A DNA stretch of 64,000 nucleotides from Candidatus Krumholzibacteriia bacterium (GTDB taxonomy: Bacteria > Krumholzibacteriota > Krumholzibacteriia > Krumholzibacteriales > Krumholzibacteriaceae), in the NCBI GenBank assembly GCA_023131975.1, contig JAGLYV010000016.1, positions 20,842 through 84,841 on the forward strand, given 5' to 3'. Of the stretch, positions 1 through 8,697 are shown piece after piece (position 1 is the first letter of the stretch; each line of letters opens with the position of its first letter). Position numbers and translations under genes: made by a program. Under the pieces are notes generated by a model. It searched no databases and was not told the origin of the DNA. It worked only from the letters and a program-made list of their open reading frames with translations.

Positions 1-1795
1 CCCTGTCGTCCTTTACGAGAACACCGAGAATCGGCAAATCACCCCGCAAAACAGTATCATCGAACACCGATTCTGCATTGGCGATCGCCAGTACCGCCTC
101 GCTGGTCTTTCTGTCGGCAGGGATAATGATATTCAGGGCTCCTCCATTTCCCTGAATTGTCGAGGCGGATAACCTTCCACCATGCAACTTTACAAGTCGA
201 CTGGCGATCAGCAGCCCCAGGCCCCGTACCGGAGCCATATTGTTGTTATCTGATTCCTCTTCCCTGTTGACTCTCTCTACGACCCCATCAGGCAAACCTG
301 GTCCCGAATCTTCGATCCTGACCGTCACAAATGCCGTATACGACATATGCTCTCGAATTGCCGGGAGACGAAGATATCCGACAGGATCGTCGCTTCTTCT
401 GACGACTATCCTGATCCTGCCTTCATACGGTACATGTTTGAGGCTGTTCGAAATGATATTCTGGATCACCTGTTCCATCATATCCGGATCGATGTAGAGG
501 CTGTTTATCTCACTGCTGATATCCAGATCAAGCTCGATCTTTCTGTTGTCGAGCGAACTCCGGAAGATCGTGATCGAATCCTCAATAAATATGTCAGTTG
601 GAATGTCGCGGAATATTGCCTGCCTGTTGCTTTTCCTTATACTGGAGGTTCTCACCAGGCCATCGACAAGAAGATTCAATCGATCGACAGTCCTGATGGC
701 TGTCCTGACGAATTTTTTCTCCGGCCGGGAGACTGGATGTCCTTTGCCCCTGTCAGAGGCAGGCTCACTTTCATAAGAATCACTCAGCAGACGAAGTGAA
801 TTCTTGAGACCTGTCAGAGGGGTCCTGAGTTCATGGGCGACTGTCGCAAGCATTTCTTCAGTAGATCGTTCTTTTTCTTTTTCAGCCGTGACATCCCTGA
901 TCAGAATAATCGAATCTGCCTCGGCACAGACATTCTCGAGCTTGACCCAATCGACCGATAGATACCTGCTCTTTCCCCTGTTCGAAGTGATTTCTCTTGA
1001 TCTGAGTCCACGGGTTATTCTGAACTCGCTCCAGATTCCATTGATGTTGAATGGAGTGATGCCGTCCAGTTCCCCGAGAGTCTCGGGAACGGCCCCATCA
1101 ATACCGAGTACTTCGAGAAACGGACCGTTAACAACGGCAATCTTGCCTTCCGGGGAGATCAGTGCGCACGCAACCGGTATCTGTTCGATTATCTTCCCAA
1201 GAACATTTAATTCTCCACTGAGCATGTACATCATCGGGGTCCCGGTCTCGTCTTCTCCTGCCATCGAATTGAAGAACGATATCGTCTCCCTGACAAACGC
1301 GTCCTCCTTTACACTACCGAAGAACAGGACTCCACGGACCTTCGAGTCGAATGTGACTGGAACGATGAAATAACTTTCTATCCTGGAATTGCCGACCAGA
1401 TATGCGATGTTGTTCTGTATAGATCTATAGTACACCCTCTCCCGCACAAGGCTTTCCGGGATTCTGTTATTGGCAAACATGTCATAAGTCTTTTTCAGTT
1501 TGTCCCTGATCTCGGGAACCCGGACAGATAGTTCACGGCTGTCCAGCAACGCGTGAAGACATTCCTCCCCACCCCCGGAATAGTAGGCACAGAACTCCGC
1601 CCCGGCGATTTCCATCATCCTGATCAGGACATTTTTCATAGAGGATTTGTCCCTCGAAGCCTCCAGCAGATCTATTTTCAATGCTTCAGCAGATCTTCGT
1701 TCTTCACTTCCGGCAGCATTGACTACCGACCGGATATTCGTCGGAGAAGATATACGGATCTTTTTCAGAAGATGTGATAATTCTGTTGTCACCAT
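1..1795 (-). CDS. Sensor histidine kinase with GAF-like and PAS-like input domains (3' end cut by window edge)
   Basis: The frame is open from an ATG at 1795 to base 1, about 598 codons, and the C-terminus lies outside the window. Residues ~40-190 look like a GAF-type sensor and ~205-310 like a PAS domain. The transmitter follows: an H-box with AHELRTPLTGL (phospho-accepting His321), an N-box with N446 and N450, a G1 box DSGPG at D496, and a G2 box GLGLLIASRLVKLHGG. No membrane segment is visible, so the kinase is probably cytoplasmic and would autophosphorylate His321 and pass phosphate to an unseen response regulator. About 45 residues past the ATPase core are present before the edge, so there is a further C-terminal part of unknown type. 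A weak GGAA precedes the ATG. A sigma-54-like promoter lies ~50 bp upstream. Confidence 0.9.
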   Translation of the reverse strand, partial: MVTTELSHLLKKIRISSPTNIRSVVNAAGSEERRSAEALKIDLLEASRDKSSMKNVLIRMMEIAGAEFCAYYSGGGEECLHALLDSRELSVRVPEIRDKLKKTYDMFANNRIPESLVRERVYYRSIQNNIAYLVGNSRIESYFIVPVTFDSKVRGVLFFGSVKEDAFVRETISFFNSMAGEDETGTPMMYMLSGELNVLGKIIEQIPVACALISPEGKIAVVNGPFLEVLGIDGAVPETLGELDGITPFNINGIWSEFRITRGLRSREITSNRGKSRYLSVDWVKLENVCAEADSIILIRDVTAEKEKERSTEEMLATVAHELRTPLTGLKNSLRLLSDSYESEPASDRGKGHPVSRPEKKFVRTAIRTVDRLNLLVDGLVRTSSIRKSNRQAIFRDIPTDIFIEDSITIFRSSLDNRKIELDLDISSEINSLYIDPDMMEQVIQNIISNSLKHVPYEGRIRIVVRRSDDPVGYLRLPAIREHMSYTAFVTVRIEDSGPGLPDGVVERVNREEESDNNNMAPVRGLGLLIASRLVKLHGGRLSASTIQGNGGALNIIIPADRKTSEAVLAIANAESVFDDTVLRGDLPILGVLVKDDR

Positions 1796-1846
1796 TCGTT
1801 TCCGGCTTTCTTGAATATTGAGACATTTCTTCTCAACATTCTTAAA

Positions 1847-1862
1847 GGCAACTAGCATGCCA
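1847..1862 (-). promoter_or_regulatory. Sigma-54-type (-24/-12) promoter candidate for the histidine kinase
   Basis: On the minus strand the sequence reads TGGCATG-CTAG-TTGCC. The GG and GC dinucleotides are separated by exactly 10 bases, which is the defining spacing of RpoN promoters (consensus TGGCACG-N4-TTGC). It lies 52-67 bases upstream of the kinase ATG, giving a leader of about 40 nt. No activator site was identified further upstream. Confidence 0.5.
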
Positions 1863-2081
1863 TGAGAGGATATCTACGAAAATCGGGGCTGGATTGGACC
1901 GGCGATACCATGACAAAAATATCTTATTATTTTACAGTCAGTTACAGGGGTTGGCAGGAGTAAGGGCAAGGCAGGTTCTTTCACGCGTGGGGAACCGTCA
2001 TAAATTATCCACCACTGAGTGACAAAAATCTATCCATAAACAGAGAACTTTTGCTATCTCCCGAAAAAATATTCACTTAAG

Positions 2082-3059
2082 TCAATCACTGTATCCCGCG
2101 GGGTTTCTGTCTCTCCAGGAAAAAGCATCGGCAATGATCTTCCTGATATCCGCGTATTCCTGTTTCCATCCCAGGATCTCCTCGGCTTTTTCTGAAGAAG
2201 CCACGAGGATTGCCGGATCACCCACCCGCCGGTCACCGATTTGATAAGGTACTTCCATTCCGGTGACTTCCGCTGCCGCATCTATCACCTCGAGAACAGA
2301 AAACCCCTGACCGTTACCAAGGTTTAACGCTCCAGTCTTTCCCTCGATCAGTTTTTCCAGACCGAGAATATGGGCTGTCGCCAGGTCCTTCACATGAATA
2401 TAATCGCGGACGCAGGTGCCGTCAGGAGTGGGGTAATCATTACCAAAGACAGTGAGTTCTCCCCTTCTTCCCGCAGCCGCGTCCAGGACCAGCGGGATCA
2501 GATGAGATTCCGGCCTGTGGTCTTCCCCCCTGGCCTCGGAAGCACCCGCGGCATTAAAATACCGGAGAGACAATGATTTGAGCCCCCAGGCGGAAGAACA
2601 GTCGGCCAGGAGTCTCTCGACAGCAAGTTTCGTGTTGCCATAGGGGTTCACGGGATCGAGTCTCGCGTCTTCAGTTATTGGAACATTTTCAGGCTCCCCA
2701 TATACGGCGGCAGTCGACGAAAAGAGAAATCTATCGACACCGGAAGACTTCATCGCCCGAAGAAGAGAGACCGCACCTGTAATATTGTTCCTGTAATATT
2801 TCAATGGATCTGTTACCGATTCCCCGACCTGGGAGAAGGCTGCAAAATGGCATACAGCATCGATTCCGGCGGAGAGAACATCTGAGATCGCAGGCGTATC
2901 AAGCAGATCGGCCTCGACGAAATCGGCCCGCGCTTCGATCGCCTGGCGGTGCCCTGTCGAAAGATTATCCACGACGACGACCTGGTGCCCTCCGTCGAGC
3001 AGGCATTCTGAAACGACACTCCCTATATATCCAGCTCCTCCTGTGACCAGTATCTTCAT
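2082..3059 (-). CDS. galE: UDP-glucose 4-epimerase
   Basis: Extended short-chain dehydrogenase fold, about 325 residues, which is normal for GalE. It interconverts UDP-glucose and UDP-galactose with bound NAD for cell-surface sugars. Visible: the N-terminal Rossmann glycine motif TGGAGYIG, the conserved DNLSTG, SSTAAVYG with the catalytic Ser/Thr, and Y-x3-K (PYGNTK). C-terminal segments NLGNGQGFSVLEV and GDRRVGDPA are typical of the family. Two in-frame ATGs overlap the uvrA stop (ATGATGA). AGGAGG sits one base from the first (3062) and four bases from the second (3059), so the second, giving MKILVTGG, is preferred. The gene is translationally coupled behind uvrA, an unusual pairing with no obvious functional link. 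Confidence 0.95.
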   Translation of the reverse strand: MKILVTGGAGYIGSVVSECLLDGGHQVVVVDNLSTGHRQAIEARADFVEADLLDTPAISDVLSAGIDAVCHFAAFSQVGESVTDPLKYYRNNITGAVSLLRAMKSSGVDRFLFSSTAAVYGEPENVPITEDARLDPVNPYGNTKLAVERLLADCSSAWGLKSLSLRYFNAAGASEARGEDHRPESHLIPLVLDAAAGRRGELTVFGNDYPTPDGTCVRDYIHVKDLATAHILGLEKLIEGKTGALNLGNGQGFSVLEVIDAAAEVTGMEVPYQIGDRRVGDPAILVASSEKAEEILGWKQEYADIRKIIADAFSWRDRNPAGYSD

Positions 3060-5836
3060 CATTCCTCCTGTTTGAACTTCTTGAAATATGCTTTCAGATA
3101 TTCACCGGTTCTCGATTCCCGCGATTCTTTTATCTTATCCGGCCGACCACACGCAACGACCCGACCTCCCTGATCTCCCCCTCCCGGGCCAAGATCGATA
3201 ATGTGATCAGCGTTGGCTATGACTTCCATATTGTGCTCTATGACAAGCACAGAATGACCTGCATCCAGCAGTTCATCGAACACACGGAGCAACCTGGTGA
3301 TATCGGACATATGCAGCCCCGTAGTCGGCTCATCCATGATGTAGATGTTGTTATCACCCCTGGCTCCGGCAAGCTCTCTGGTGATCTTTATTCTTTGTGC
3401 CTCCCCACCCGAAAGTGTGTTCGACGGCTGACCCAGTTTGAGATAACCTAGTCCGGCCTTGCTGAGTATCCAGAGTTTCTCGCCCAAAGCCGGGATCTCG
3501 TCAAAAAACATTATAGCTTCATCGACAGTCATGTCCAGGACCTGACTGATATTCTTGCCTCTATATTCGACTTCAAGAGTCTCACGGTTGAATCTTCGCC
3601 CCCCGCATTCCTCACAGGGAACAAATACATCCGCCATAAAATGCATTTCAACTCTCCGGAATCCCATCCCCTCACACCGGGCACATCTCCCCCCCGTCTT
3701 ATTAAAACTGAAACGACCGGTCTTGTAACCACGGATCATCGATTTTCTCTGCGAAGCAAACAGTTCCCTTATAAACGAAAAACCCTTGATATAGGTTATG
3801 GGGTTCGATCTCGGAGAACTTCCTATCGGACTCTGATCGACCAGGAGGGTCTTTCCTGCCTGTCCCTCCAAAAATACTTCACATACATGATTATGGCGTA
3901 CCCTTTTCTTTTCTCCTGTCAATATGGGAAATAAGACGTCGATCAGGAGAGTACTCTTGCCGGAACCCGAGACTCCGGTAACACAGACAAGATTTCCAAG
4001 TGGGATCTTCACATCCATATCCCTGATATTGTGCAGCGACACTCCGTTCAGAGTGATGGAACCACTGGGTTTCCGCTGTGTTTTCTTAATTTCTTTATTT
4101 TCCGGCTCGTTGAAAAGAGCCTTCAACGTCCTGGAATCTCCCGGGGGAACACTCCGGGCTTTTTCCATAGGGCCATTGAACAATACTCTGCCACCGTCAC
4201 TTCCGGGTCCCGGACCAAGATCCAGAATATGGTCCGAAGCCAGAATGATATCCGGATCATGTTCCACCACGATAACGGTATTCCCCATGTCTCTCAGTTT
4301 TTTCATGACCGAAGTCAATCTTTCGTTGTCCGCCGCATGAAGCCCGATAGACGGCTCATCAAGTACATACAATGTATCGACGAGACTTGCTCCCAGTGAA
4401 TTTGCCAGGTTGATCCTCTGTGCCTCTCCTCCCGAAAGTGTCCGGGTCAATCTGTCCAGTGTCAGATATCCCAGTCCGACATCGATCATGAAACTCAGCC
4501 TTGATACCAGTTCACTTAATATATCCCTGGAAATGGTTTTTTCAGAAACTTCAAGATCCGCTTGTTCCAATATCTTCAGAATCTCCGAAGGGATCCTTGA
4601 AGCAATTTCACCGATCCGTAATCCGGCAAATGTCACATGATGTGATTCCTCTCTCAGCCTGGATCCACCACAGGTACGGCATCTGCTGAAACCCATATAC
4701 CGTCTTGTAAAGAACCTGTGCCCCTTTTTGTAGCTCTTCTCCTTCATTTTCTCGAGAAAAGGTATCACTCCAGAGAAATCGCCCGAACCCTCAAGGATCT
4801 TTCTGCGGTGCTCTCCGTCAAGATCTCTCCATGGGACCCTGGTCGGGATTTTCATCTTTCTGCAGAACTTCAGCATCTTCGAATGAAAGAATTCAAACCT
4901 CTCTCTCGACCACGGATCGATCGCCCTCTCTGACAGACTTTTTCTTGAATCCGGGATTATCAGATCCTCGGAAAACTCCATCCTGTCACCAAATCCCTTG
5001 CACACCGGGCAGGCGCCATACGGACTGTTGAATGAAAAGAGCAGAGGGGTCGGAGCTTCGAACAGACGACCGCAATCACTGCATGACGGCACCGTGCTGT
5101 AACGGACCCGCTCATCCAGATCAGCCGTAGAAATGTCTACTGTACCTTCATGTTCTCCATAAGCCTGTTCGACGGCTTCGGCGATTCTTGTGCGGTTCTC
5201 GGCTGAAGCCTCCAGCCTGTCGAGAATGATATCAAGTCTGTCCAAACCGGATTCTCCCGGATCAAACTCATCGATCCTGGTCGGTTCGCCTCCGGCCAGG
5301 ATACGGACGAAACCTCTCGATACGAGATACTTTCTCCTGGATTCCCATTCCCCATCCCCGGACATGACCTCGGACATCAGGACAAATATCCGTTTGCCCG
5401 CGAATCTCGAGATCACTTCGCCGGCCACCTCGCTTGGAGACCATGCTTTGACCGGTATCCCGCAGTCGGGACAACAGGTCTTCCCGACTCTTGCATATAA
5501 CAGCCTGAGATAATCGTATATTTCCGTGGCAGTTCCTACAGTCGATCGGGCACTGGATACGGTATTCTTCTGTCTGATGGCAATCGTGGGACTGATTCCC
5601 GACATCGAATCCAGTTCCGGCCTGTCGAGTTTCTCTATAAACTGCCTGGCGTATGTGGAAAGGGATTCGATATAGCGGCGTTGCCCCTCAGCGTAGATAG
5701 TATCAAACGCGAGCGAGGATTTGCCGGATCCGGATACGCCTGTCACAGCTATTACTTTCCGATGCGGCAATTCTATATCAAGGTTCTGAAGGTTGTGCTG
5801 CCTTGCTCCCTTTATTACTATTCTGTCATACGCCAA
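3059..5836 (-). CDS. uvrA: Excinuclease ABC subunit A
   Basis: UvrA, the DNA-damage recognition ATPase of nucleotide excision repair, of usual length at about 925 residues. It has two ABC ATPase modules. The first has Walker A GVSGSGKSSLAFDT, the Cys pair CPDCG, a second pair CSDCG...CPVCKG, and signature LSGGEAQRI. The second has Walker A GVSGSGKSTLLIDV, a zinc finger CARCEGMGF...CEECGGRRF, and another LSGGEAQRI. The longest frame starts at an ATG at 5857, but GGAGG lies downstream of that ATG and 6 nt before a TTG at 5836. The TTG gives M-A-Y-D-R-I-V-I-K-G, which matches the usual UvrA N-terminus. The predicted transcription start is also near 5857, so TTG is favoured. First gene of an operon with galE; divergent from mazG. 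Confidence 0.97.
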   Translation of the reverse strand: MAYDRIVIKGARQHNLQNLDIELPHRKVIAVTGVSGSGKSSLAFDTIYAEGQRRYIESLSTYARQFIEKLDRPELDSMSGISPTIAIRQKNTVSSARSTVGTATEIYDYLRLLYARVGKTCCPDCGIPVKAWSPSEVAGEVISRFAGKRIFVLMSEVMSGDGEWESRRKYLVSRGFVRILAGGEPTRIDEFDPGESGLDRLDIILDRLEASAENRTRIAEAVEQAYGEHEGTVDISTADLDERVRYSTVPSCSDCGRLFEAPTPLLFSFNSPYGACPVCKGFGDRMEFSEDLIIPDSRKSLSERAIDPWSRERFEFFHSKMLKFCRKMKIPTRVPWRDLDGEHRRKILEGSGDFSGVIPFLEKMKEKSYKKGHRFFTRRYMGFSRCRTCGGSRLREESHHVTFAGLRIGEIASRIPSEILKILEQADLEVSEKTISRDILSELVSRLSFMIDVGLGYLTLDRLTRTLSGGEAQRINLANSLGASLVDTLYVLDEPSIGLHAADNERLTSVMKKLRDMGNTVIVVEHDPDIILASDHILDLGPGPGSDGGRVLFNGPMEKARSVPPGDSRTLKALFNEPENKEIKKTQRKPSGSITLNGVSLHNIRDMDVKIPLGNLVCVTGVSGSGKSTLLIDVLFPILTGEKKRVRHNHVCEVFLEGQAGKTLLVDQSPIGSSPRSNPITYIKGFSFIRELFASQRKSMIRGYKTGRFSFNKTGGRCARCEGMGFRRVEMHFMADVFVPCEECGGRRFNRETLEVEYRGKNISQVLDMTVDEAIMFFDEIPALGEKLWILSKAGLGYLKLGQPSNTLSGGEAQRIKITRELAGARGDNNIYIMDEPTTGLHMSDITRLLRVFDELLDAGHSVLVIEHNMEVIANADHIIDLGPGGGDQGGRVVACGRPDKIKESRESRTGEYLKAYFKKFKQEE

Positions 5837-5863
5837 ATTTTTCCTCCATGAATGCAAACGATA

Positions 5864-5892
5864 ATCTTATCAGGAATTGCAATGATATTCAA
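5864..5892 (-). promoter_or_regulatory. Sigma-70 promoter for uvrA-galE
   Basis: Minus strand: TTGAAT-N17-TAAGAT, with the spacer ending in TGA, so it also has an extended -10 (TG-n-TAAGAT). The start is predicted near 5857, about 21 nt before the TTG start codon at 5836. It overlaps the opposing mazG promoter by 16 bp. No LexA box of the common types was recognised. Confidence 0.65.
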
Positions 5893-5905
5893 CATCGTAT
5901 ATATT
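5877..5905 (+). promoter_or_regulatory. Sigma-70 promoter for mazG
   Basis: Plus strand: TTGCAA-N17-TATATT. The last base of the -10 is 5905, so the transcription start is predicted at about 5911-5913, at or next to the mazG ATG (5913). There is no Shine-Dalgarno sequence in the bases before the ATG (pyrimidine-rich TTTTCTCCT). Together these suggest a leaderless mRNA. Confidence 0.6.
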
Positions 5906-5912
5906 TTCTCCT

Positions 5913-6695
5913 ATGAGTTACGAGAAAGCATGTGAAGAAATGAAGGCGCTGAGAGACACACTCCGGACCCTTCGCGGAAAGAACGGTTGTCCCTGGGACA
6001 GGGGAAGAACGCCGGGCCAATTGATATCATACCTGATCGATGAGGTTTACGAACTTCTCAACGCCGAGGCCGCCGGCAACGTGGACGATATTGAAGAAGA
6101 ACTGGGCGATGTCTTCTTTCTGATAATCTTTATCCACGATCTTCTCGACGAATCCAGCAGGATACCCCTTTCCAGGACTATCGCCCGTGTCCACAAAAAG
6201 ATAATCAACAGACATCCACATGTCTTTGGAGACAGAACCGCTTCAGATCAGTCCGAGAGTATAGCGGAATGGGAAAGGATCAAAAAACTCGAAAAACCGC
6301 AACCTGAAGATGGACTCCTCCTCTCGACTGTCGATTCAAACACCCCTCCCCTCAGGCAAGCTATGGCAATTTCGAAAAAGGTCGTTTCAGTCGGCTTCGA
6401 ATGGCCCGACCATGAAGGGGTGTTCGAGAAACTTGACGAGGAGATCGGGGAACTTCGCGAAGCTGTGATCTCCGGAGACAGGGACAATATCAGAGAAGAG
6501 GTCGGCGATATCCTGTTTACGACAGTAAACCTCGCCCGCATCCTCGATATTGACCCGGATAACTCGCTGGCCCATGCCTGCAGAAAATTCAGAGACAGGT
6601 TTAATCTGATGGAGACAAAGATCCGAAAGATCGGCAGGAAACCGGCGGATCTGACTCTTGATGAACTTGAGTCTTTCTGGCAGGATTCAAAATAA
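5913..6695 (+). CDS. mazG: Nucleoside triphosphate pyrophosphohydrolase MazG
   Basis: A 260-residue MazG, the usual length of the two-domain form. It hydrolyses (d)NTPs to monophosphates and pyrophosphate and acts as a house-cleaning enzyme. The N-terminal domain has the family hallmark NGCPWDR followed by E-x3-E/E-x2-D metal-binding helices (DEVYELLNA, EEELGDVFF). The C-terminal domain repeats this (DEEIGELREA, EEVGDILF). The duplicated all-alpha fold and the KISKKVVSVGFEWPD-like linker fit E. coli MazG. It stands alone, divergent from uvrA and convergent with the OmpA-like gene. No ribosome binding site precedes the ATG; see the promoter entry for the leaderless inference. Confidence 0.95.
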   Translation: MSYEKACEEMKALRDTLRTLRGKNGCPWDRGRTPGQLISYLIDEVYELLNAEAAGNVDDIEEELGDVFFLIIFIHDLLDESSRIPLSRTIARVHKKIINRHPHVFGDRTASDQSESIAEWERIKKLEKPQPEDGLLLSTVDSNTPPLRQAMAISKKVVSVGFEWPDHEGVFEKLDEEIGELREAVISGDRDNIREEVGDILFTTVNLARILDIDPDNSLAHACRKFRDRFNLMETKIRKIGRKPADLTLDELESFWQDSK

Positions 6696-6716
6696 AAAGG
6701 GGGACCGAAGTCCCCC
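6691..6716 (-). terminator. Rho-independent terminator with UUCG tetraloop
   Basis: Read on the minus strand, GGGGGAC-TTCG-GTCCCCC is followed by TTTTTATTTT, a textbook terminator with a C(UUCG)G loop. It lies 31 bp beyond the stop of the OmpA-like gene. On the plus strand the hairpin follows mazG directly but lacks a T-tract, so it is directional and mainly serves the minus-strand gene. Confidence 0.9.
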
Positions 6717-6746
6717 CTGCAAAGTTCAATTTCTGTCCCTTGTCTG

Positions 6747-8624
6747 TCAATTCATCCTGTGGAACTCGATACGCCTGTTTTCTGCCCTTCCGGCAGCAGT
6801 CTTGTTCGAAGATACCGGATCGGCCTCTCCATATCCTTTTGCAAGGATCCTGTCAGACATGACTCCTGAATTGACTACATAGTTCTTCACAGCGTCCGCC
6901 CTTTTCTGAGAAAGGGCAAGATTGCTCTCCCAGCTTCCGACGCTGTCTGTATATCCACGTATCTCGACCTTGACTTCCGGATAGGCCATCAATGATTTGA
7001 CCACCTGATCGAGGACCGCGTACGAATCGGGAGTAAGAGACGTCGAGCCACTCTCAAAATTCACACCCCTGAGGATAAACCTTTCCTCGATGGGCCTCTC
7101 ATCGGGGCATCCATCTTCGTCCATGTATCCATTGAAAGTCTCAGGCTGGTTAGGACAACTGTCCTCAGCGTCCATGATACCGTCGAGGTCGTTATCCAGG
7201 TCCGGACATCCGTCCTCGTCCTGGAATCCATCCGGATCCTCCGCTTTCAAAGGACACTTATCGAGATCGTCGGGAACACCGTCGTTGTCGCTGTCCTGGA
7301 GAACGTCCGGACATCCATCGCTATCCTCAAATCCGTCAAAATCCTCGGGTTCGTTCGGACATCTGTCATCTACATCGGAAATGCCGTCACCATCATTATC
7401 GAGGTCCGGGCATCCGTCTTCATCTTCGAACCCATCGAAATCTTCCGCGAGATCCGGACAGGTATCGACATCATCCGCGATACCATCACCGTCGTTATCA
7501 AAATCTGGACATCCGTCGTCATCCTCGAAGCCATCGAAGTCTTCGGGCTCATCGACACATTTGTCCATCTTGTCTTCTATTCCATCCCTGTCACTGTCCT
7601 GAGCCAGCACAAACCCGCTGAATGAGAAGGCAAAATATGCCATCCAATCAGGCGGATTCATTATCGACATATCATCTTCAGAATTGAGATTGAGGTCGAT
7701 GGCCGCTATCACTCCGGTACCTTTTTCCGACATATAAGATATCCCGGGAGTGACTGTGTACATGTTTTTATTCTTGAATTCGATGGTAGCGTCATCTTCT
7801 TCATATTCGGCGTTCATAAATTGATCCCAGTTGAACTCGACGAACAGCCGCGTATTCCTGAGGATAAACTCTACTCCAGTCCCAAAAGTGAAAAGATCGT
7901 TGAAATTATCGCTGAACTCTTCCGGAACGGCCGGGTACGCCGGCTGGTAAAATCCACTGGTATTGGGATTATTCGTATTCAGGATGCCATACCCGTCTTC
8001 CTCGTTGCGATTGAACCGATACCCCGCGTTCAGATGCAACTTGGTCGGTATAAAACTTTCCTGCTCAGTCAAGTCGAGTGTGAACAGACCTGTCACGCCG
8101 AAATCGATCGATTCCGTCGTAAAACGCCTTTCCTTGCTTCCCGTCGGGAAACTGACCGTACCAAGCACTCCGAGTTTGAATACATCTGACGGAATAGGAG
8201 GAATAAGTTTAACCTGGATCTTTGTATCGCCCAGGCCACCCCTGAAGATCGTCTCGAATTCTTCGCCCGCAAATTCATCATCGGTGCGCATGATCCAGTT
8301 TCTTACATCTATCGCGGCTGACAGCTCGACATTATTGCTCAGGCCAAGAGTCAGGACCGCTCTCGAGATAAAGAAATCATAATCGACTTCAGCGTCAGAA
8401 CCGGCGTATTCCCACAAACTGCCCGCTACGTCAAATATTGGAACGCCGTACTGCTTGTAATACCCCGTTCCCAAAGAGAAAACAAGCTTACCTTTACCTA
8501 CTGTCCCGGCCTCGTGGACCCTGAGGAGACCTGCTGTCCCCTCCCACGAAGCCTGCGCAAACGCGGCACCGGTAAATATCGTTACAACTATTAATACCAG
8601 AGAAAACCGATACAAAGCCCTCAT
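6747..8624 (-). CDS. OmpA-family outer-membrane protein with thrombospondin type 3 repeats
   Basis: About 625 residues. A signal peptide (ALYRFSLVLIVVTIF...AFAQA) leads into ~300 residues of alternating strands resembling an outer-membrane barrel. Then come about five acidic repeats (D-x-D-x-D-G, P-E-D-F-D-G-F, D-G-C-P-D), which are calcium-binding thrombospondin type 3 repeats. Last is an OmpA C-terminal domain (RGYTDSVGS, NLALSQKRADAVKNYV, NRRIEF) that binds peptidoglycan. It probably tethers outer membrane to cell wall through a rigid calcium-stiffened stalk. The frame extends 11 codons further upstream, but GGAGGG lies directly before the ATG at 8624. It has its own terminator. Confidence 0.92.
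   Translation of the reverse strand: MRALYRFSLVLIVVTIFTGAAFAQASWEGTAGLLRVHEAGTVGKGKLVFSLGTGYYKQYGVPIFDVAGSLWEYAGSDAEVDYDFFISRAVLTLGLSNNVELSAAIDVRNWIMRTDDEFAGEEFETIFRGGLGDTKIQVKLIPPIPSDVFKLGVLGTVSFPTGSKERRFTTESIDFGVTGLFTLDLTEQESFIPTKLHLNAGYRFNRNEEDGYGILNTNNPNTSGFYQPAYPAVPEEFSDNFNDLFTFGTGVEFILRNTRLFVEFNWDQFMNAEYEEDDATIEFKNKNMYTVTPGISYMSEKGTGVIAAIDLNLNSEDDMSIMNPPDWMAYFAFSFSGFVLAQDSDRDGIEDKMDKCVDEPEDFDGFEDDDGCPDFDNDGDGIADDVDTCPDLAEDFDGFEDEDGCPDLDNDGDGISDVDDRCPNEPEDFDGFEDSDGCPDVLQDSDNDGVPDDLDKCPLKAEDPDGFQDEDGCPDLDNDLDGIMDAEDSCPNQPETFNGYMDEDGCPDERPIEERFILRGVNFESGSTSLTPDSYAVLDQVVKSLMAYPEVKVEIRGYTDSVGSWESNLALSQKRADAVKNYVVNSGVMSDRILAKGYGEADPVSSNKTAAGRAENRRIEFHRMN
7100..7600. repeat. Coding tandem repeats (thrombospondin type 3 units)
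   Basis: Imperfect repeats of about 100-110 bp inside the OmpA-like gene. Each encodes D-x-D-x-D-G-I...D-x-C-P...E-D-F-D-G-F-x-D-x-D-G-C-P-D. The repetition is visible in the DNA (recurring CATCCGTC and ATCCTC...TCGAA blocks). Length variation between strains would be expected. Confidence 0.85.
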
Positions 8625-8643
8625 CCTGGACCCTCCTGTTAAA

Positions 8644-8657
8644 ATGACAACTGTCAT
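8644..8657. promoter_or_regulatory. Short inverted repeat upstream of the OmpA-like gene
   Basis: ATGACA-AC-TGTCAT, 6-bp perfect arms, 20 bp upstream of the ATG at 8624 and just before its Shine-Dalgarno sequence. It could be an operator or may be chance. No clear promoter was found in the 73-bp gap. Confidence 0.25.
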
Positions 8658-8697
8658 GATTCATGCGTCGCAGTTATCCACAGCTGTTTTCTTACGG

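Noticed and set aside
2001-2030. GGTTC...GAACC inverted repeat after galE as terminator
   Set aside because: Only 5-bp stem with a 13-nt loop and no T-tract in either direction.
7100-7600. Regular DNA repeats resembling a CRISPR or satellite array
   Set aside because: The periodicity is fully explained by protein-coding thrombospondin type 3 repeats; there are no identical repeats with unique spacers.
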